Shown piece by piece: positions 1 through 14,300 of a stretch of DNA of 64,000 nucleotides; within the stretch, counting starts at the first letter, position 1, and each line of letters starts with the position of its first letter. The position numbers and the translations under genes are program-made. The notes under the pieces are model-generated. The model ran no database searches, was not told where the DNA came from, and was given only the letters and a program-made list of their open reading frames with translations. Source of the stretch: Watersipora subatra (Eukaryota; Bryozoa; Gymnolaemata; Cheilostomatida; Watersiporidae); the NCBI RefSeq assembly GCF_963576615.1, contig NC_088708.1:29767191-29831190 (forward strand). The letters are read 5' to 3'.

Positions 1-832
1 CTGCACTTTCCAGTAGCCAACCTGCCATACACGCCACATGACCTTGACCACAATCACCAAGTCATTGAGCGTTATATTAGGCTTTTGCTAGTAAAAACCT
101 TTATAGTAACTAGTCTACCCTTCATATTTTATTCTAATGCCATCATTTATGGTGATAGATTGCCAAACGCACTTACATATTATGCATAGAAAAAATAGGT
201 GTCTTCACCTTCTGCCATGTAAAATTGTACATAATCAGTGCGAACTCTCAACGCACTGTCATTATTATCTTTCTTTTACATTTTTGTTGTATTTATGCAA
301 TTTTATCATTGTATTACTTCATTGTACATGGTCTTACAATTTGTACAAGTTACTAGTTTACCGTGAATCTTAGTCCACAGGTCAATGAGTCTTATTTTGT
401 TTTCTATATTGACCTAGTAGCTCAATTCAATTGCCTGCTCTGTTTTTATGAATGTTGTTAGTTAGTGCCGAATATTTTCAGGGCGCAAGATCGGCATAGC
501 GGATGAAATTGATGCAGGCTTATGCACATCTCTGAGTAAGAAGTGTTTTAACAGGGAGAGAAGATATTTTTATACACAGTCTTTATTATTTCTCTCAAGG
601 CACCACTTCGTGATGAATATACATGTACTTAAAATATCCTTTATCGTTTTTAATAAACTGCGCCATGATTATCATAGCTACCATTTTGTAGTCGTTTGTG
701 ATGATGTTGGTATAAAAGGAAGTGAGGTTTAACAATCCTGGTGTTCTTATTATTGTGTAATAAATTAGCTTTCCATGCATTAAATGCAACAAACAGGCAG
801 ACATGAACACTGTTGCTAAATATTCACCAGTA
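1..832. other. 3' flank of ERCC1, no gene seen
   Basis: Sequence downstream of the ERCC1 stop codon. On the minus strand an AATAAA lies at 582-587, about 250 bases after the stop, and is a candidate polyadenylation signal. A near-DR0 nuclear-receptor motif (minus strand TGGTCAAGGTCA) lies near 42-53. The open frames here have no recognisable protein content. Confidence 0.4.
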
Positions 833-1033
833 TCATTCGGCATCGATATCATCATCAAATACATCAATAGTCATGTCTTCCGATGTTGGCACAAGTTCGT
901 GTTTAGCACCCCCTAGTCGCTGCTTTAAAAACGGGCTTGTGAATGCCTGCTGAAGTCGTCTTGCTTTCACGGGGCCAATACCTGGGCAGAGACTTAGGGA
1001 ATCGACATCAGCATCGATTATCGCTTTGATAGT
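833..1033 (-). CDS. ERCC1: ERCC1 last exon, second helix-hairpin-helix
   Basis: Encodes 66 residues starting [16 protein letters not shown], then [15 protein letters not shown] and SPFLKQR, matching the second HhH motif and C-terminus of ERCC1. In human ERCC1 the chain ends just after PFLK. Here it goes on with a tail ending [10 protein letters not shown] before TGA at 833-835. The acceptor on the minus strand is a T-rich ...TTTTAG at 1034-1035. Confidence 0.93.
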   Translation of the reverse strand, partial: TIKAIIDADVDSLSLCPGIGPVKARRLQQAFTSPFLKQRLGGAKHELVPTSEDMTIDVFDDDIDAE

Positions 1034-4018
1034 CTAAAAGCATCAATCGCATTCAGTTTACAGCTTTGATAAAAGAAAAGCTAGTTGGTCAACTGGTAAG
1101 CTGTATTAATATGAAACATGATCAATGAAGAATGATGCTGTTGATAACAGAATATACCTTGAATTTACTTAGCAGCGTTGTTACATCAGTTTTATTAACA
1201 CCTTTGATTGCAGTGAGAAACTCTGTCGCCTGAAATAAAGAGGATTTAAGATAACCATATTATCTTGATGATGCAGGTGGAACATGCCACATAATCCGTA
1301 CTATTTACCTGAGAGAGAAAGTCTGTCTTCGATTTAACCATGATATCTGTAGGAGGTTTGCTCTCGTAGGCTTTATATACCTCCAGATATCGCCCGGCTT
1401 CTTCATGGCTACAAATTAATAGTACAAGAAACAAAATGGCAGATGACAGGGATGAGCGAATCTAATGTACGAAAACAAATACAAAAACGACTAGGTAAAA
1501 ATATCAGATGAAATATCAGATGGGTGGATAGCAAAAACGGGCAAATATGATTTGATAAAAAACATCAGTAAGTCGTTACCTGAATGCAAGGATCATTGTA
1601 CAGTCAGCGAGGATGCAAATCTTGGAAAGCTGATTCAGTTCATGGCTTATGTCCTGCTGCCTCTGAAATTTGTAGTTTCTCATAAAGAAATGATGGATTT
1701 TATTTATAAGTTATACACCAGTCTTTGTAGCCAACAAATGAACAAAAGTGGAGAATCTTTCGAACCAGTTTTGAAAGCAAACTAATAGGTTTTAAACAAG
1801 AGTGTCACAGAGGTTGAGATTAATCGGTAATTTATTAAATTAATTGCTATTAAGTAGGATTAAACTGTCCCTGTAGCGGCTACCAAAGTGGTGACATAGA
1901 TACGTCGCAGCATCAGTTTGTCAGCTGCCATTCCCCAGCACTACTATAGAATGCCTCCGTGTACTATATGATTAGCTAACGGCACTCTTCGCACACAGAT
2001 GAAAGAAATGCAAATTTTCAGTGTTTTAATTGCATCCACATTACAAAGCAGAGAACAGATCCTCCTGGCAACTAAACCGGAAAACCTATAGAACCTTGCC
2101 AGATCAGTCCTACTGCTCAATGAATTACTACGACCAGTCTTAGTGTTTTTAGCTACGTAATTTGACTTGAATAAAAAAGGCAGAGTCGTTCTACGGAATC
2201 ATTTCACTACTTTGAGAAATGTAACTAGATTTTTTAAATACGCATCGTAGATGAGTACCCACACGGCAAACAAAGCATCTGAAATCGGAATCTTTGGTTT
2301 GTTAATGCAGTCGACGTAACTGAAGCGTAAAAGTTTGCAGTTGAATCGCTTTGGTGATGATCAATTTAGTTGGAGCAAGCGCCAATAAAGCTCACATTTG
2401 ATTAGACAATACAGTGGAACCTCGGTTCTCGAACGCTTCGATTCTCGGCCAACTTGGTTTTCGACCAAAGATTTTGAGATTTGTTTGTCTCGGATCTCGA
2501 ACATAAAATCGGTTCTCGACCAAACCGGAACATGCGCATTGGAATTGGAACAGCTCCAGAAACGGCATGGAAACCTTCGTTAACAAACGGAGAAGCAACT
2601 TACACTTCACAAACTCTTTACAAAAAGGGAGGAACCATCTGGGAACCATCATGCTAGCGAGATAACCCCTTCAGTCGATTTGCCCTAAATTGTTTTGGAG
2701 GAGGATCCTCCTTTAAAGATGTGAAGTAAACGTGCCAGTGCAGTTTATATTTTCTTTTTCCTACGATTTTTGATATAACTGATCTGTTGCATTTTTTTGC
2801 TGTTTCATTATCAATTTCTGCAATGTTTGTTATTGTATCTTAACCTTTAATGTTTTTGATATTTTAAGAGCAAAACATACAAAATGTTTACTTTTGTTTT
2901 CTTTTTCCATCATGATAAATAGAAAACCTTTTATTAAAATTAAACATGATTTATATCTACCCATTTTTATTTATAGTATGTAGTATACAGTACAGTTTAT
3001 GGTGTAAAATGTTGAAAAGATACTTTACCCAAGTTGTTTTCTCGCCTTGGAACGAATTAAAATTTACATACATTTATTCTAATGGGAAAAATTTTTTCCG
3101 ATCCTGAACAACTCGGTTTTCGAACAACCTTCTGGAACAGATTATGTTCGAGAACCAAGGTTCCACTGTTTATTATTAGCGATTACAATATTTACTTTTT
3201 CACAAACAATCGCTTCATTCGCTATTGAGAATGCAAATATCGGGAGTTGCATGGACTTGAGAAATGACATGCTAACCTTGTCATATAAATTTTACTCTTT
3301 CATTCAATTGAAAGCACCTAGCAATGGTTCAAGGGTTTAGCCTAGTGGCACTAGAATTCGTAAATCCCATGCTATTAAAGTGATAAGTTAGATTTTAAAG
3401 ATTCTGCTACCAAATAAACTAGACCAACTTTACTACTGTTTAATTCACAACAATAACAAGCAGTACAACAATAAGAGTGACTACGGATCTATGCGTAAAA
3501 TCTGACTACCTCATATTACATAGCCTGATAGGCCTCCAGTCTGTGAAGCCCAAGAACACTGCCGAGATAAATTATCTGCTTTTACATTAATACTCACAGA
3601 CAAGAATCTTCAAAGGAGTTGGATGTGTCGAAATTAATTTTAGATTTACCCGTAGGTCTATCCTTTGTGTAATGATATGATCAAAGGCTGATTGCTGACT
3701 GTAAATTCATACTGATGCCTACTCAATACTTCAAGTAAGTGTATGTAGTGATCAATTAGAATGCTTTCATATTACTAGGTCAATAAAAGTAGGAATTCCT
3801 TAAGTTGTCTTCATAATATGTAAAATTCGATAACAAAAACTTCAAAATTAAATAATATTAAAATCACAAATAAGAGACAGCTGGATATGACATATTTAGA
3901 ATTTTTTATGGTACGTGTAACACAATATCCAAAAAAATATCTATCATGGAATCGGTATACTAAAAATATCTGTTTAGTCCTATAAACATATATACATATA
4001 TACATATATATATGCATA

Positions 4019-4049
<31 letters not shown>

Positions 4050-7000
4050 CCATATATATTTGGAATTTTTTTATCTACATGCTGCCTTCAGCGATATGTA
4101 ACTCACATGGTAATCACTCTAACAGTTATCTAAAAATTTAATAAATATTTTAGCACATATGGCGTGCTATTGCTATAGCGCCAGCATTCCGTTATCATAG
4201 CATATAAACATTAAAATATTTATAAAGATTTCAGACCACGGCTCTTGCTGATGCACCGCTTATCCATTGAGTGAACCCAACTCGACTCGGTTACCCATGT
4301 ACTCCAAGTTAGTTTCATTTCTTCATCGGAAAGATAGAAATTAAATCGATACGATGCAGGGCACATTTAAAAATTTTATGGTATCTCAGAGAGGTAGACA
4401 TGAAAAAATATTTATCATTCCACGATAAGCATTCGGTTCAGCCCATGCGTATCCATAAACTTGAAGTTATCTCCCACATACTGCTCTCAATAATGTGCAG
4501 CCAACGCAGTAACTATTCTATCGATTAGAGAAAACTGTCCACATATCTATAAAAGGTTTTTATATGACTCAAGCATATTTGCTACATGGTAAAGCATTCG
4601 GTTATCATACAAATATCAACCACTTATAAAGATCTCGAGCTAAGGGTTTTTATGATGAATTGGCAGCACGCACTTATCCGCTGTCCGTGAACCCGGCTCA
4701 GCTATTCATGTACCAAACAAATGATAAAACTAACATAATTTTCGTAAAATTGTGAGAGGAAGGTGATTAGAATGGGTGTAGCGCTATGCTCAGGGAACCT
4801 GAGAACACTGTAGCCTCTATGACAGTGTGACAATTCTTGACAAGCTTAGATAAGATAGCCATGCGCCCACAGTTGTATCTCTAGTGAAATTTGTTTTCAT
4901 GACTAATTTTAGACTATTAGTATACATAGTTCTAAAAATTTTAGAGCCAAAAAGCTTGTGCCATAATCTGCATAGCCATTAGCCAGCTGCACTGTTATAA
5001 TGACAATGATTTATGTTTAACATAGATTTTTGATATCGTTGGCACATGAATATGCAAACAATTATAAAATTGTTCTAAAAAGAGTTGCTTCTGATAAAAA
5101 TAAAATATAATAAACATAAATAAAATGGTTTTCCTTGTAACCGTGTTAACAAAACCGATAGAGTATGACGCCGTCAAATCTCTTTGAATTCGACAGTCTC
5201 TAGGATTGATAACAGTAGTGCATACGGATCAGGTAGTGATGCAACATGAACAAAGGAGAGATGATATCTTTCGTAGCGCACGCTAATCTTCTATCAGGCT
5301 CCTCAAAAAACTTGCATACGGACTTAGAAAATGCCCTTCAAACTGGGAATATCCATTTTCAACATGTAATCAGATTTGTGCTAAAACCGTGTGTATTTTC
5401 ATTCAACGTATGAATAACGCAATCTGTTGCTTCAGCTTAGCTGCCGAATTATCCAGCAGCACATGTGATGCAGTTGTAGTGATTGCTGATCTTAGCCCGA
5501 TATCAGCTACATGCTTTCAACTCTGGGGATAATGTTCCTAGTTTATCTCTACTCAGTGTAGATTGAATAAGAAGGCCCTACCAAGTTGAGTCGAACAATG
5601 TGTTCATATGGATCACATAGATTTGATAGAAATCTCTTCAATGTTTGTTACCTCCCAAACAGAGCACACCTTGCAGAACAACCATACCATTAGTGAATTT
5701 GAAAATTACTATGTGCATTAGATGAGAGTATCCATGCCTTCACAGTGACATCTAACAAATATAAACGCGTGCAATGATATATCTTTGATCTGTGAATTAA
5801 TAAGATAGCAGATTCTCATGATAGCCGCTTCACACGGAGATCTTACAAAGATTAATACCGTTTGACCAACGCGTGTACAACTTTACAATGTCCAAGCTCC
5901 GTACAGTTGTGTAATAGATGCAGAATGTATGTACATGTATGTACGGTAAGTAATTTAATATCTGTAAATAAATACTGAAAGAAATCCTAAAATAAACATT
6001 TTAATCGATGAGACAGTTATAGTTGTTACAACGCAAGCTCAGAGCCAATCTAACTAACAAACTTCAGTCAAACTACTGGTTACTAGAATCTCATAACTTC
6101 TCAAAATATGCGCAATACGGAGCTATACTTATTGTGAAGTTTAATTTATGCATTGTGGGTAATATATGCTTCATTATGGGTTTATGCACTTTCTTTAGCT
6201 TGTTCGCTATCCTAGCAGAATAGCATCATTAATTCTTTTGGCAAGTGAAAATTGGGTTTTACTGATCGTGATTACGAATGAGAATACAAACTAGAGCAGT
6301 GAAATCCATAGTTTCTCATTTCTCAAATGAAACAGACAACTATCAGTGCAACCATTCTGATTCAAACTAAATAGCAATTTGCTGTAAGAGCATTAAAAAA
6401 TTGTTTTTCTTACGTGGCAAGCGGGCCAGATAACGTGTAAACTGTAAGGAATCGCTGCTTTGTGCCAAAGGCAGCTCAGCATAATATCCAAACGAGAAAT
6501 AGGGTGCAATCAATCATACCACAAACAGATATACTGTAAATCTGCAAATATCGTAAAAGCTCCATGTGAACGCCACTTTCATTTGAACGTCACCTCTAAT
6601 AGAATGTAATTATAGGAGAAGAGTTGAAAAAACAGCGCCATCCTTTAATTGAACGACAACTCTATTTGACCGCTCGCTACTTTGAGATTCTCTGATTTTT
6701 ACAAACCCATAATAGAAAGTGATCAGAAGGTCCACAAAATATTACTAACAATGACTGGGTTACATCAATAACAATTAATTATTTTGTTGTTGCTATAGTG
6801 GTTGCCATGGTTTCAGTGACAGTGTACCTGAGAAAACCAATCGTCACAATCATCAGAACTACACTACGATTTGAAGTCACTAAGGTCTAAATCATATCCA
6901 TTGTCTTCAGATTCATCCATAATGTGGTTTACAATCATACCTGAAGACTTTAAAGCATTTTTATTAACAATGAGAATACTTTTCAGGAACAACGTACGAC

Positions 7001-8266
7001 GTAATAGCGGCCATTTCTATGGTGTACCAACGTCCGTTTTGTTAACTCCAAAGCGTTATGGTTTTTTCTTTAAAACTTTAAAAGTAACACCATCGAAATA
7101 ATAAAAATAACTGTATCAGGCTAATATGTTTCACTCCAAGTGGTCCTTGTTTAACTTGGTCTGATACTTTGACGTATATAAAAAACGGTTTAGCAAAAAT
7201 GCTGATACTGATGGCATCAATGTCGCACTGCCCCGAGAGAGTGCAAAATATAGGCGACATTAGCATTGCTTCACACGTAAAAGGGTCAGAATTTTGGGAT
7301 GATAAATTTGACGGAAAATACAGCACCGCCCTCTATTTGAACGTAAATACTAAAAAGGCTCCACTAAAAGGGAAGAGCTGAAAAATAGAGCGCCATAACA
7401 GTCAAATAGAGATTTTACGGTATATATATATATATATATTAATTCGAAATCTGCCAATCCATTTTATTATCAGTTCATCTTTGGCCATATCATTATGGTA
7501 TACTGGCATACACATTTATTATTACTTATCCCCAATATATGTCACTAAAAAAATTTTTTTTGCAGAAAAGAGCATTTCGACTAATTGCAAATCCACATTA
7601 TATTCCGGCATATCTTAATCCAATGAATCTTTACAAATATTTGCCTCTTTTGACTCTACCTATGCTAAATGCTAATTCTATGTTAAATTAGAGGTTTCAA
7701 GATTTTTCATGGAATCTTTTGTGTCCTCGTTTTTTACATGACAGTTACAGGTTTTCAACTCACTTCAGCCTATACGATATGAACAAATTGCATACAACCT
7801 CTAACAATGATTTTTAAAATATTATTGCTACCTAGTTCCACCTAATATCCGTTCTCTCAACAGAAAAAGATTTTTAAATGCTACATATATGTCTGACCAA
7901 TTTTATTCTATTTTATTAACTGTTACCTTGTCATGATATGGCATAAGTTAGCGGATACGTCTGTTTCAAATGAAATTATTGCTATAAAAAAAAATTTTTG
8001 GTTAAAGCTTGAATTGTGTATAAAATGAAAAGTTGTATAAAAAATGGCTGACACAAGATGTTTGGGGCTAGCTCTAAATCTATAGCCTCTATACGCATTG
8101 CTTATATAACGGTGAAAGTTATATAAGCCTCCAAAGCTGGGAGTAAATGGAGATGAGTTGAGGGAGATGCAATTTGCAAAGTTTGAGTGAAATGTAAATT
8201 TTCAAGATATAAGCGTGTTTACTTCCTGAATGGTCTTGAACAAAATTTGAATTTGCTTCTCTTGGC

Positions 8267-8315
<49 letters not shown>

Positions 8316-11300
8316 CCATATCCAGTCAAACGCTTCAATTGCTTGCCGCCGACTGAACACTTTTTGCAGCTGACTGCGCACAGCCCGTAAAACCCTACGT
8401 AATAAAGGACTGTGAGGTTAGGCTGTCTTAGATATTAAGGCCAGCTAGATTCTGCTTTTGGTTCAAATAATGTCGCAAGTCTTACATGAGAATCATTAAT
8501 TATAGAACTATACCAATTTTTGAGATGCTGCGATGGTGATACACTGGTTGTGCGCGGCTGTGGTAGGTAATACTGCCCATAATCTCTGATAGCGTGCGCC
8601 AAAAAAAGATAGGTTCAGTTATAAACCAGCTACTCTTTGATCATCAACCTAAGTTATTACTCAGCCAACATTTAGTAATCATAAGCAAGGCTTCATTATG
8701 ACATCCGATATAAAAAACAGCAAATTTGTCAGTACTCATCAATGTTGCCTAATTAAAAGATTATGTTATGAATAAATCGATTTCGATAAAATCTGGCAGA
8801 CCAGATACAAATAATTGCAATCAGGTGTTTTGCAGAGAATCAATGAGATGATCATGCGTGAACGGAACAGATTTCCACGCACAACGTAACGCTAATTCTG
8901 AATATTCCAGTAACTAAATAAACATCCTAGATGCACCTGCATCTAGCTCTCTATAACCTAATGGGTGGATGTTGAAGGGATGGCAGGGACAAACACTACA
9001 CTTTACAAAAACGATCACCGGTAGAAAACAGCGTTTCAATGTAAAGTTGGTTTGAAATAGTAAAGAAGTCGTCGATGAGCGTTAAAAACAGCACTCTAAT
9101 TCAGCATTTGACCTAAATAAAATTACTAGATTTTTTATATTAGGTGAAGATTCACTAATCCCTTCTCCCGGGGACTAATATCTCATCATCATTACATCAT
9201 TGTTGGTCGTTAAGAATTTTTACTTTTTTGCATTTTTCTTGAGGTAAAAACTATTCGTTTGGCTGTAACAACAACAAGGGACTGCAGATGTCTAGACTCA
9301 TATCATTGAAAAAGAACTTCTAATTATGTTACAAGATTTGTGACTTAAATGTTACAGTAATGAATCGGTGGCGATACGGTCAATACAGCTGATCAAGCAT
9401 TGAACAATTGTAAGCAGCTAAATTACTCTATCTAAAAAAAGTTCAATCTGATCACCATTTCAACTCTACAATTAGAAAACGAAGCTCTGCAATAACTGCG
9501 AGTAGACAACTTCAAACCTAAATGGCAATTTCTCTAATTATGTATTTTAAACCTACCACATAAAAGCTTGACTTACAATAACCTGAACATACAATGTAAA
9601 CTTGGAGCAAGTATTGCATGAACATCGCACCAACTCACTCTCTATCACCAGCTTTACCGCCAAACCAACTCACTGCCAACCTACATTTACGCTTTTGAGT
9701 CTCTAAGGTTAAATTAATAAAAACCTCCTTTTATCAATTATTACTCGTTTAATTTAGTTTTGTAAATATGGTTCAAGTCTTCACATTTATTTTCTTACAT
9801 AGCGCACTTATTTAATACTACATGCAATTGCTCGCAGAGTTAGTGTACATTTTTGGGCTATAGGTTTTGGACTCTAGAAAGAATATAACAAATAACAATG
9901 CATTTGTAGAGAAATATTTGCTTTAATCAAAAATTGTAAAATGCCAAGAACAACCTCAGAAATAATTAACTTCAATATGTTGAGATATGCTTATCCATGT
10001 ATATATAAGTCTAAGTGTTTGTTGGTACGACGTATGTCCAGTCAGAGCGATAAAATATGCACGCTTGCAGCGCTTGCTAGTATTAGGAATAAAAAAAAAC
10101 CACTTTGCACTGCAATTGAGTTTGGTAAGACTAGTAACGCGACTGGCGCAATTATTCTCTAGTATGCCACCTTGCCATACTAAGGAATAATTGTGGACAT
10201 ACTTATTACACTTGCTAATCTTTATTGGCTCACGGGAATGCCAGTTTACTAGAAAAATATGTGTCCAGACTTCTCCAAGACACCATAAATATAATATATT
10301 TATCAACAGTATCATCAACAAAATCTTTAGAAAAATAATAACAGTAACATATTGCACACCATCGGTCACTATATACTTCGATCTTGTAAATTCGAATGAT
10401 TATTCTTATAACTATATATTATAATAATCCTATAAAATCGAATAATTATTCTTACAATTAAACATTGTAATAATCTTGTAAGAATCGTTAGGAAAATATC
10501 ATCGTAATTCCCTTTACTTTCACTGCTTTTGACATCAGTTGGAATACCAAAGTACTCATTATAAATGTCCAAAATGTCAGAGTTATCTTTAAAATCGGCA
10601 AAAAAGAAACGATTGTATTTATCGGACGCCATTTTTCAGTATTTCCTGTTTAGCATAGTAACGGTTTTAAGGGGGTTTTTCCGATGGTTAAAGACTTCTA
10701 TAGGTTAAATTGACTTCAGATTCAGAAAGATCACTCTTTGATTGGTCCAGATGCATGTGTTACAAAAATCGTTACCAATATTATAAATTCAGTTGGTGCA
10801 ACTTCGAAATCGGATAACTCAACTTCGTTATTTGCGACTTAACCATGGTTTTTGCGACTGCGACACATATGTATATATAGCATAAAATTAATTTAACTTA
10901 TAGCATGCAGAAATAAACAAACACCTTTATTTACAAGTTGGAAAGGTAAATGTTGAAAGCGTTGATTAAAAATAAATTTTTTGTGCAAAAACCTTTTTTT
11001 TACCCGTACAATGCTGGATATTCATCTAGTACTATATATTCTGTTAAGTATTAAAACTATTGGCTAACTTCCAAAGATATAATCTATTTCTAAGTACTCA
11101 CCCCTTTATTACTTGCTGCTACAACATATTTTACTTCATATAAACAGCCGCTGCCTGACACTATTCATTCAGTGGAATAGTGAACACGAGCCACACCAAC
11201 TAGTTTTTATCTCCTTACCCAAAGTTAAACGTACAACTTTAACTCATTCACAACTTTCGCGAGTTTACATGCATGTTTTCATTCTTGCTAAGCTAATAAC

Positions 11301-14300
11301 ACAAGTTACACGTCAAGTTTGAACTTTACCCATTTCAAGTATTGTCATTTCTGAGTTAACAAAGAAAATTTTTTGTTTAAAATATATATATATACTTTAA
11401 ACATATTTTATATATATATATTAAAATTATTATTCACATTTAATTCTCCAGCTTTAAATTGTTGTTCTTATAAAAAATGTTTTTTAGTATCTAGATTCAC
11501 TAGTTATCAGTGAGTCACTGGTATCTAGTGAGTCACTGGTATCTAGTGAGTCACTGGTATCTAGTGAGTCACTGGTATCTAGTGAGTCACTGGTATCTAG
11601 TGAGTCACTGGTATCTAGTGAGTCACTGGTATCTAGTGAGTCACTGGTATCTAGTGAGTCACTGGTATCTAGTGAGTCACTAGTATCTAGTGAGTCACTG
11701 GTATCTAGTGAGTCACTGGTATCTAGTGAGTCACTGGTATCTAGTGAGTCACTGGTATTTAGTGAGTCACTGGTATCTAGTGAGTCACTGGTATTTAGTG
11801 AGTCACTGGTATCTAGTGAGTCACTGGTATCTAGTGAGTCACTGGTATCTAGTGAGTCACTGGTATCTAGTGAGTCACTGGTATCTCGTGAGTCACTGGT
11901 ATCTGCAGTTTATCACATAAGAATTAGTCAGTTGTGAATGAGTTAAACATCCATCAGCCCACTTGATGAAATTCTTTAAACTTTTCAGTTAAGCCATTCA
12001 TTCTTCAGAACCAAGACTACATACATTAATAAATAGCAAAATAAACAGATGTTAAGGTTGAGCAGAAGTGTATATACCGTAAAACTTCTAATTGAACGCC
12101 ATGGCCCTCTATTAGAGGTGGCATTCAATTAGAAGTTTTCAGTAAGTCACAACCCCTGACAAACAGCCCTCTCTTGATAACAGCACCTCACTGAACCGGT
12201 ATGTGACACAGCTAGAGCTACTGCACCAGATGTGACTCACTGTATCGACTTGCACTAGCAATATTCTCAACTCGTAGGATTTTCCTAGCTCCTTTAACCG
12301 AGTGTGGATGTAGTTAGGAAACCTACAACAATTAAAATAAGTCAGTGCAATAAAAAGTTATTAACTATGACAACTGTGGCAGCGAGCAGCGTTGAGTGTT
12401 AGTCACCCAACAACTGAATAGAAACTTTCACCATCAGAAGCTTCAGCTGAAGGGTACAGTCACAGGAACCGAAGCCATAAACCTTACAGCCAAAGCTCAT
12501 GTCTTATTGGATCGTTCAACGCTACTGTATGTAAACTTTCAGGCTGAATTGCTAAAATTGGAATAACGAGAAAATAAAACAGTAAATTCAAGAACAATGC
12601 TACTATGCTGATATGGTTACAATTTTTATCAAATTGGTTAGGATGATTTATTATAAACAAACGCAATTTTTCAGTTATTTATGCAAAATATATCTCTTAC
12701 AGATGCATTTCGGTCCAGACCTGTGTGACTGTTCCTTACAAACTCTGTTTAAGATATTCGCACGTTAGAAACTTTAGTTCAGTTGCAATGTGGGCAATCC
12801 TTTGAAGAGGCTAAATATTACATGAACAGAGCACATGGTAGACTTGGGCAAAGGATGGAACTCCTCAATACTCCTCAAGGATGGAACCGATGAACGCTCA
12901 TCTTATGAGTTAATCATCACTGATTAGCAAACTGTGTCAAACAAGTAAATCCATTCATGTTAGAAAAACTTAATGAACATTAGCAATTTCTACACGTAGC
13001 GCAACATTCACTTGCAATCATGATTTTCACCTGATGATGAAAGCATTTCAACTGAAGAAAGACTACTCCAACTAAATACAGGACACTAGACATTCCCCTA
13101 CCTGTTGTGATAGCGAACGCTTAAATAGAGAGCACAACTGCATTTGCCCAGCTCATAATCAGGTATGATTGCTGAAAACTCCCACGGCACATTCCGTATC
13201 ATCTTCAGTATCGGATTTCCTTTCTGTTTTGTATTCACCAGAATCTTGTACGGCGAGTTGGAACTAGGAGTGGAATATAACCAGGGAGAAAATTATGGCT
13301 AGGTATATTTCAACAAGAATCAAAATAAACCACCAGATAATTCATATGTGACTCTAGTGATGTCAACTCTATGATATGTTAATTGCTAGTCCACTACAGT
13401 AAAAAGTGCACTTCACTGTTATGCTAGTTGTGGCTACATATTCAGAAGGAGCAAACAACTCTCAAATTTTACATGTGAGAAATGTATGTCTTTGTATATG
13501 CAACCTCCCCACCCTCTCCCTTCTCCGAGTGTTGCTATTCGAAATATTCTGTAGAAGATAAGTTAATGACTATATAATATATATATGATAAATATATAAT
13601 GACGAATTTCCAACTACTGTAACTAACAAGAACATAAAAAAGTTCAGAGAGCGTAACTGAGGGTAACAAAGGCTTGTCCAACAAAAAAGGTCTTAATAAT
13701 GTTTGCTCTAGAGTAACCTTGCCAGATGATTTCATAGTTTTAGTTAAAAAGGTTACTTTAGATAAATATTGGAAACTAGACATGTACAGTAGACGCTTCT
13801 ACAACGTAAATAATTCGTTCTGGGAAAGTTTATGTTATATGGATTTTACGTTATATGAACATCAAAATACATGTAAATTGTCTGATCCATTCTTAGATCT
13901 TTCCAAACTCCTTCATTATGCCCTTTCAAATGATAAAAAACTAAACCTAATGTTTTTAAATTCCTCACTGTATGTACTTTAGTAAAGTAGCTGCAGTATT
14001 AATGGTTCGTATCAACAGTTTTTTCACTTTTTACATGTAATTTTACTAAAGTTACAGAGAGTGCACACCTTCAATGTCGATTTACATCAGTTATTTTCTT
14101 TTTTAACTTTTTTTTGTCTAGTCTGCAGATGAAAAATATTGCTAAATATTTTATGTCTAAACTCTAAAATAAAGTAAAACAAAAATATATCTTTACTATA
14201 CATATTAAAAGTTGTGTCTGTCTGACCGTCCGTCTATCCGTCGCCAGGATTCGAGATTAGGATAAGAAGATAGCCTTCAATGAAACTAAAACACGTAATA

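Larger units (their letters stand above)
1786..12240. other. Large ERCC1 intron region, mostly repeats
   Basis: Intronic for ERCC1 apart from one short exon that could not be found. It holds a Tigger-like element, a dispersed DNA repeat near 6.5-7.4 kb, AT microsatellites at about 3985-4050 and 8270-8312, an 18-bp AP-1 minisatellite and a small hairpin element, listed separately. A diverged repeat pair occurs at about 4170-4330 and 4590-4730; both carry a TTCGGTTATCAT-like core, then a TATAAAGAT stretch and a TTATCCNNTGNGTGAACCC segment. Confidence 0.6.

Noticed and set aside
9956..10369. 137-codon minus-strand open frame
   Set aside because: AT-driven composition, overlaps a SINE fragment and has no recognisable domain.
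13674..13982. 102-codon plus-strand open frame in an ERCC1 intron
   Set aside because: Looks partly protein-like ([20 protein letters not shown]), but there is no family, acceptor or conservation evidence; more likely chance or a transposon relic.
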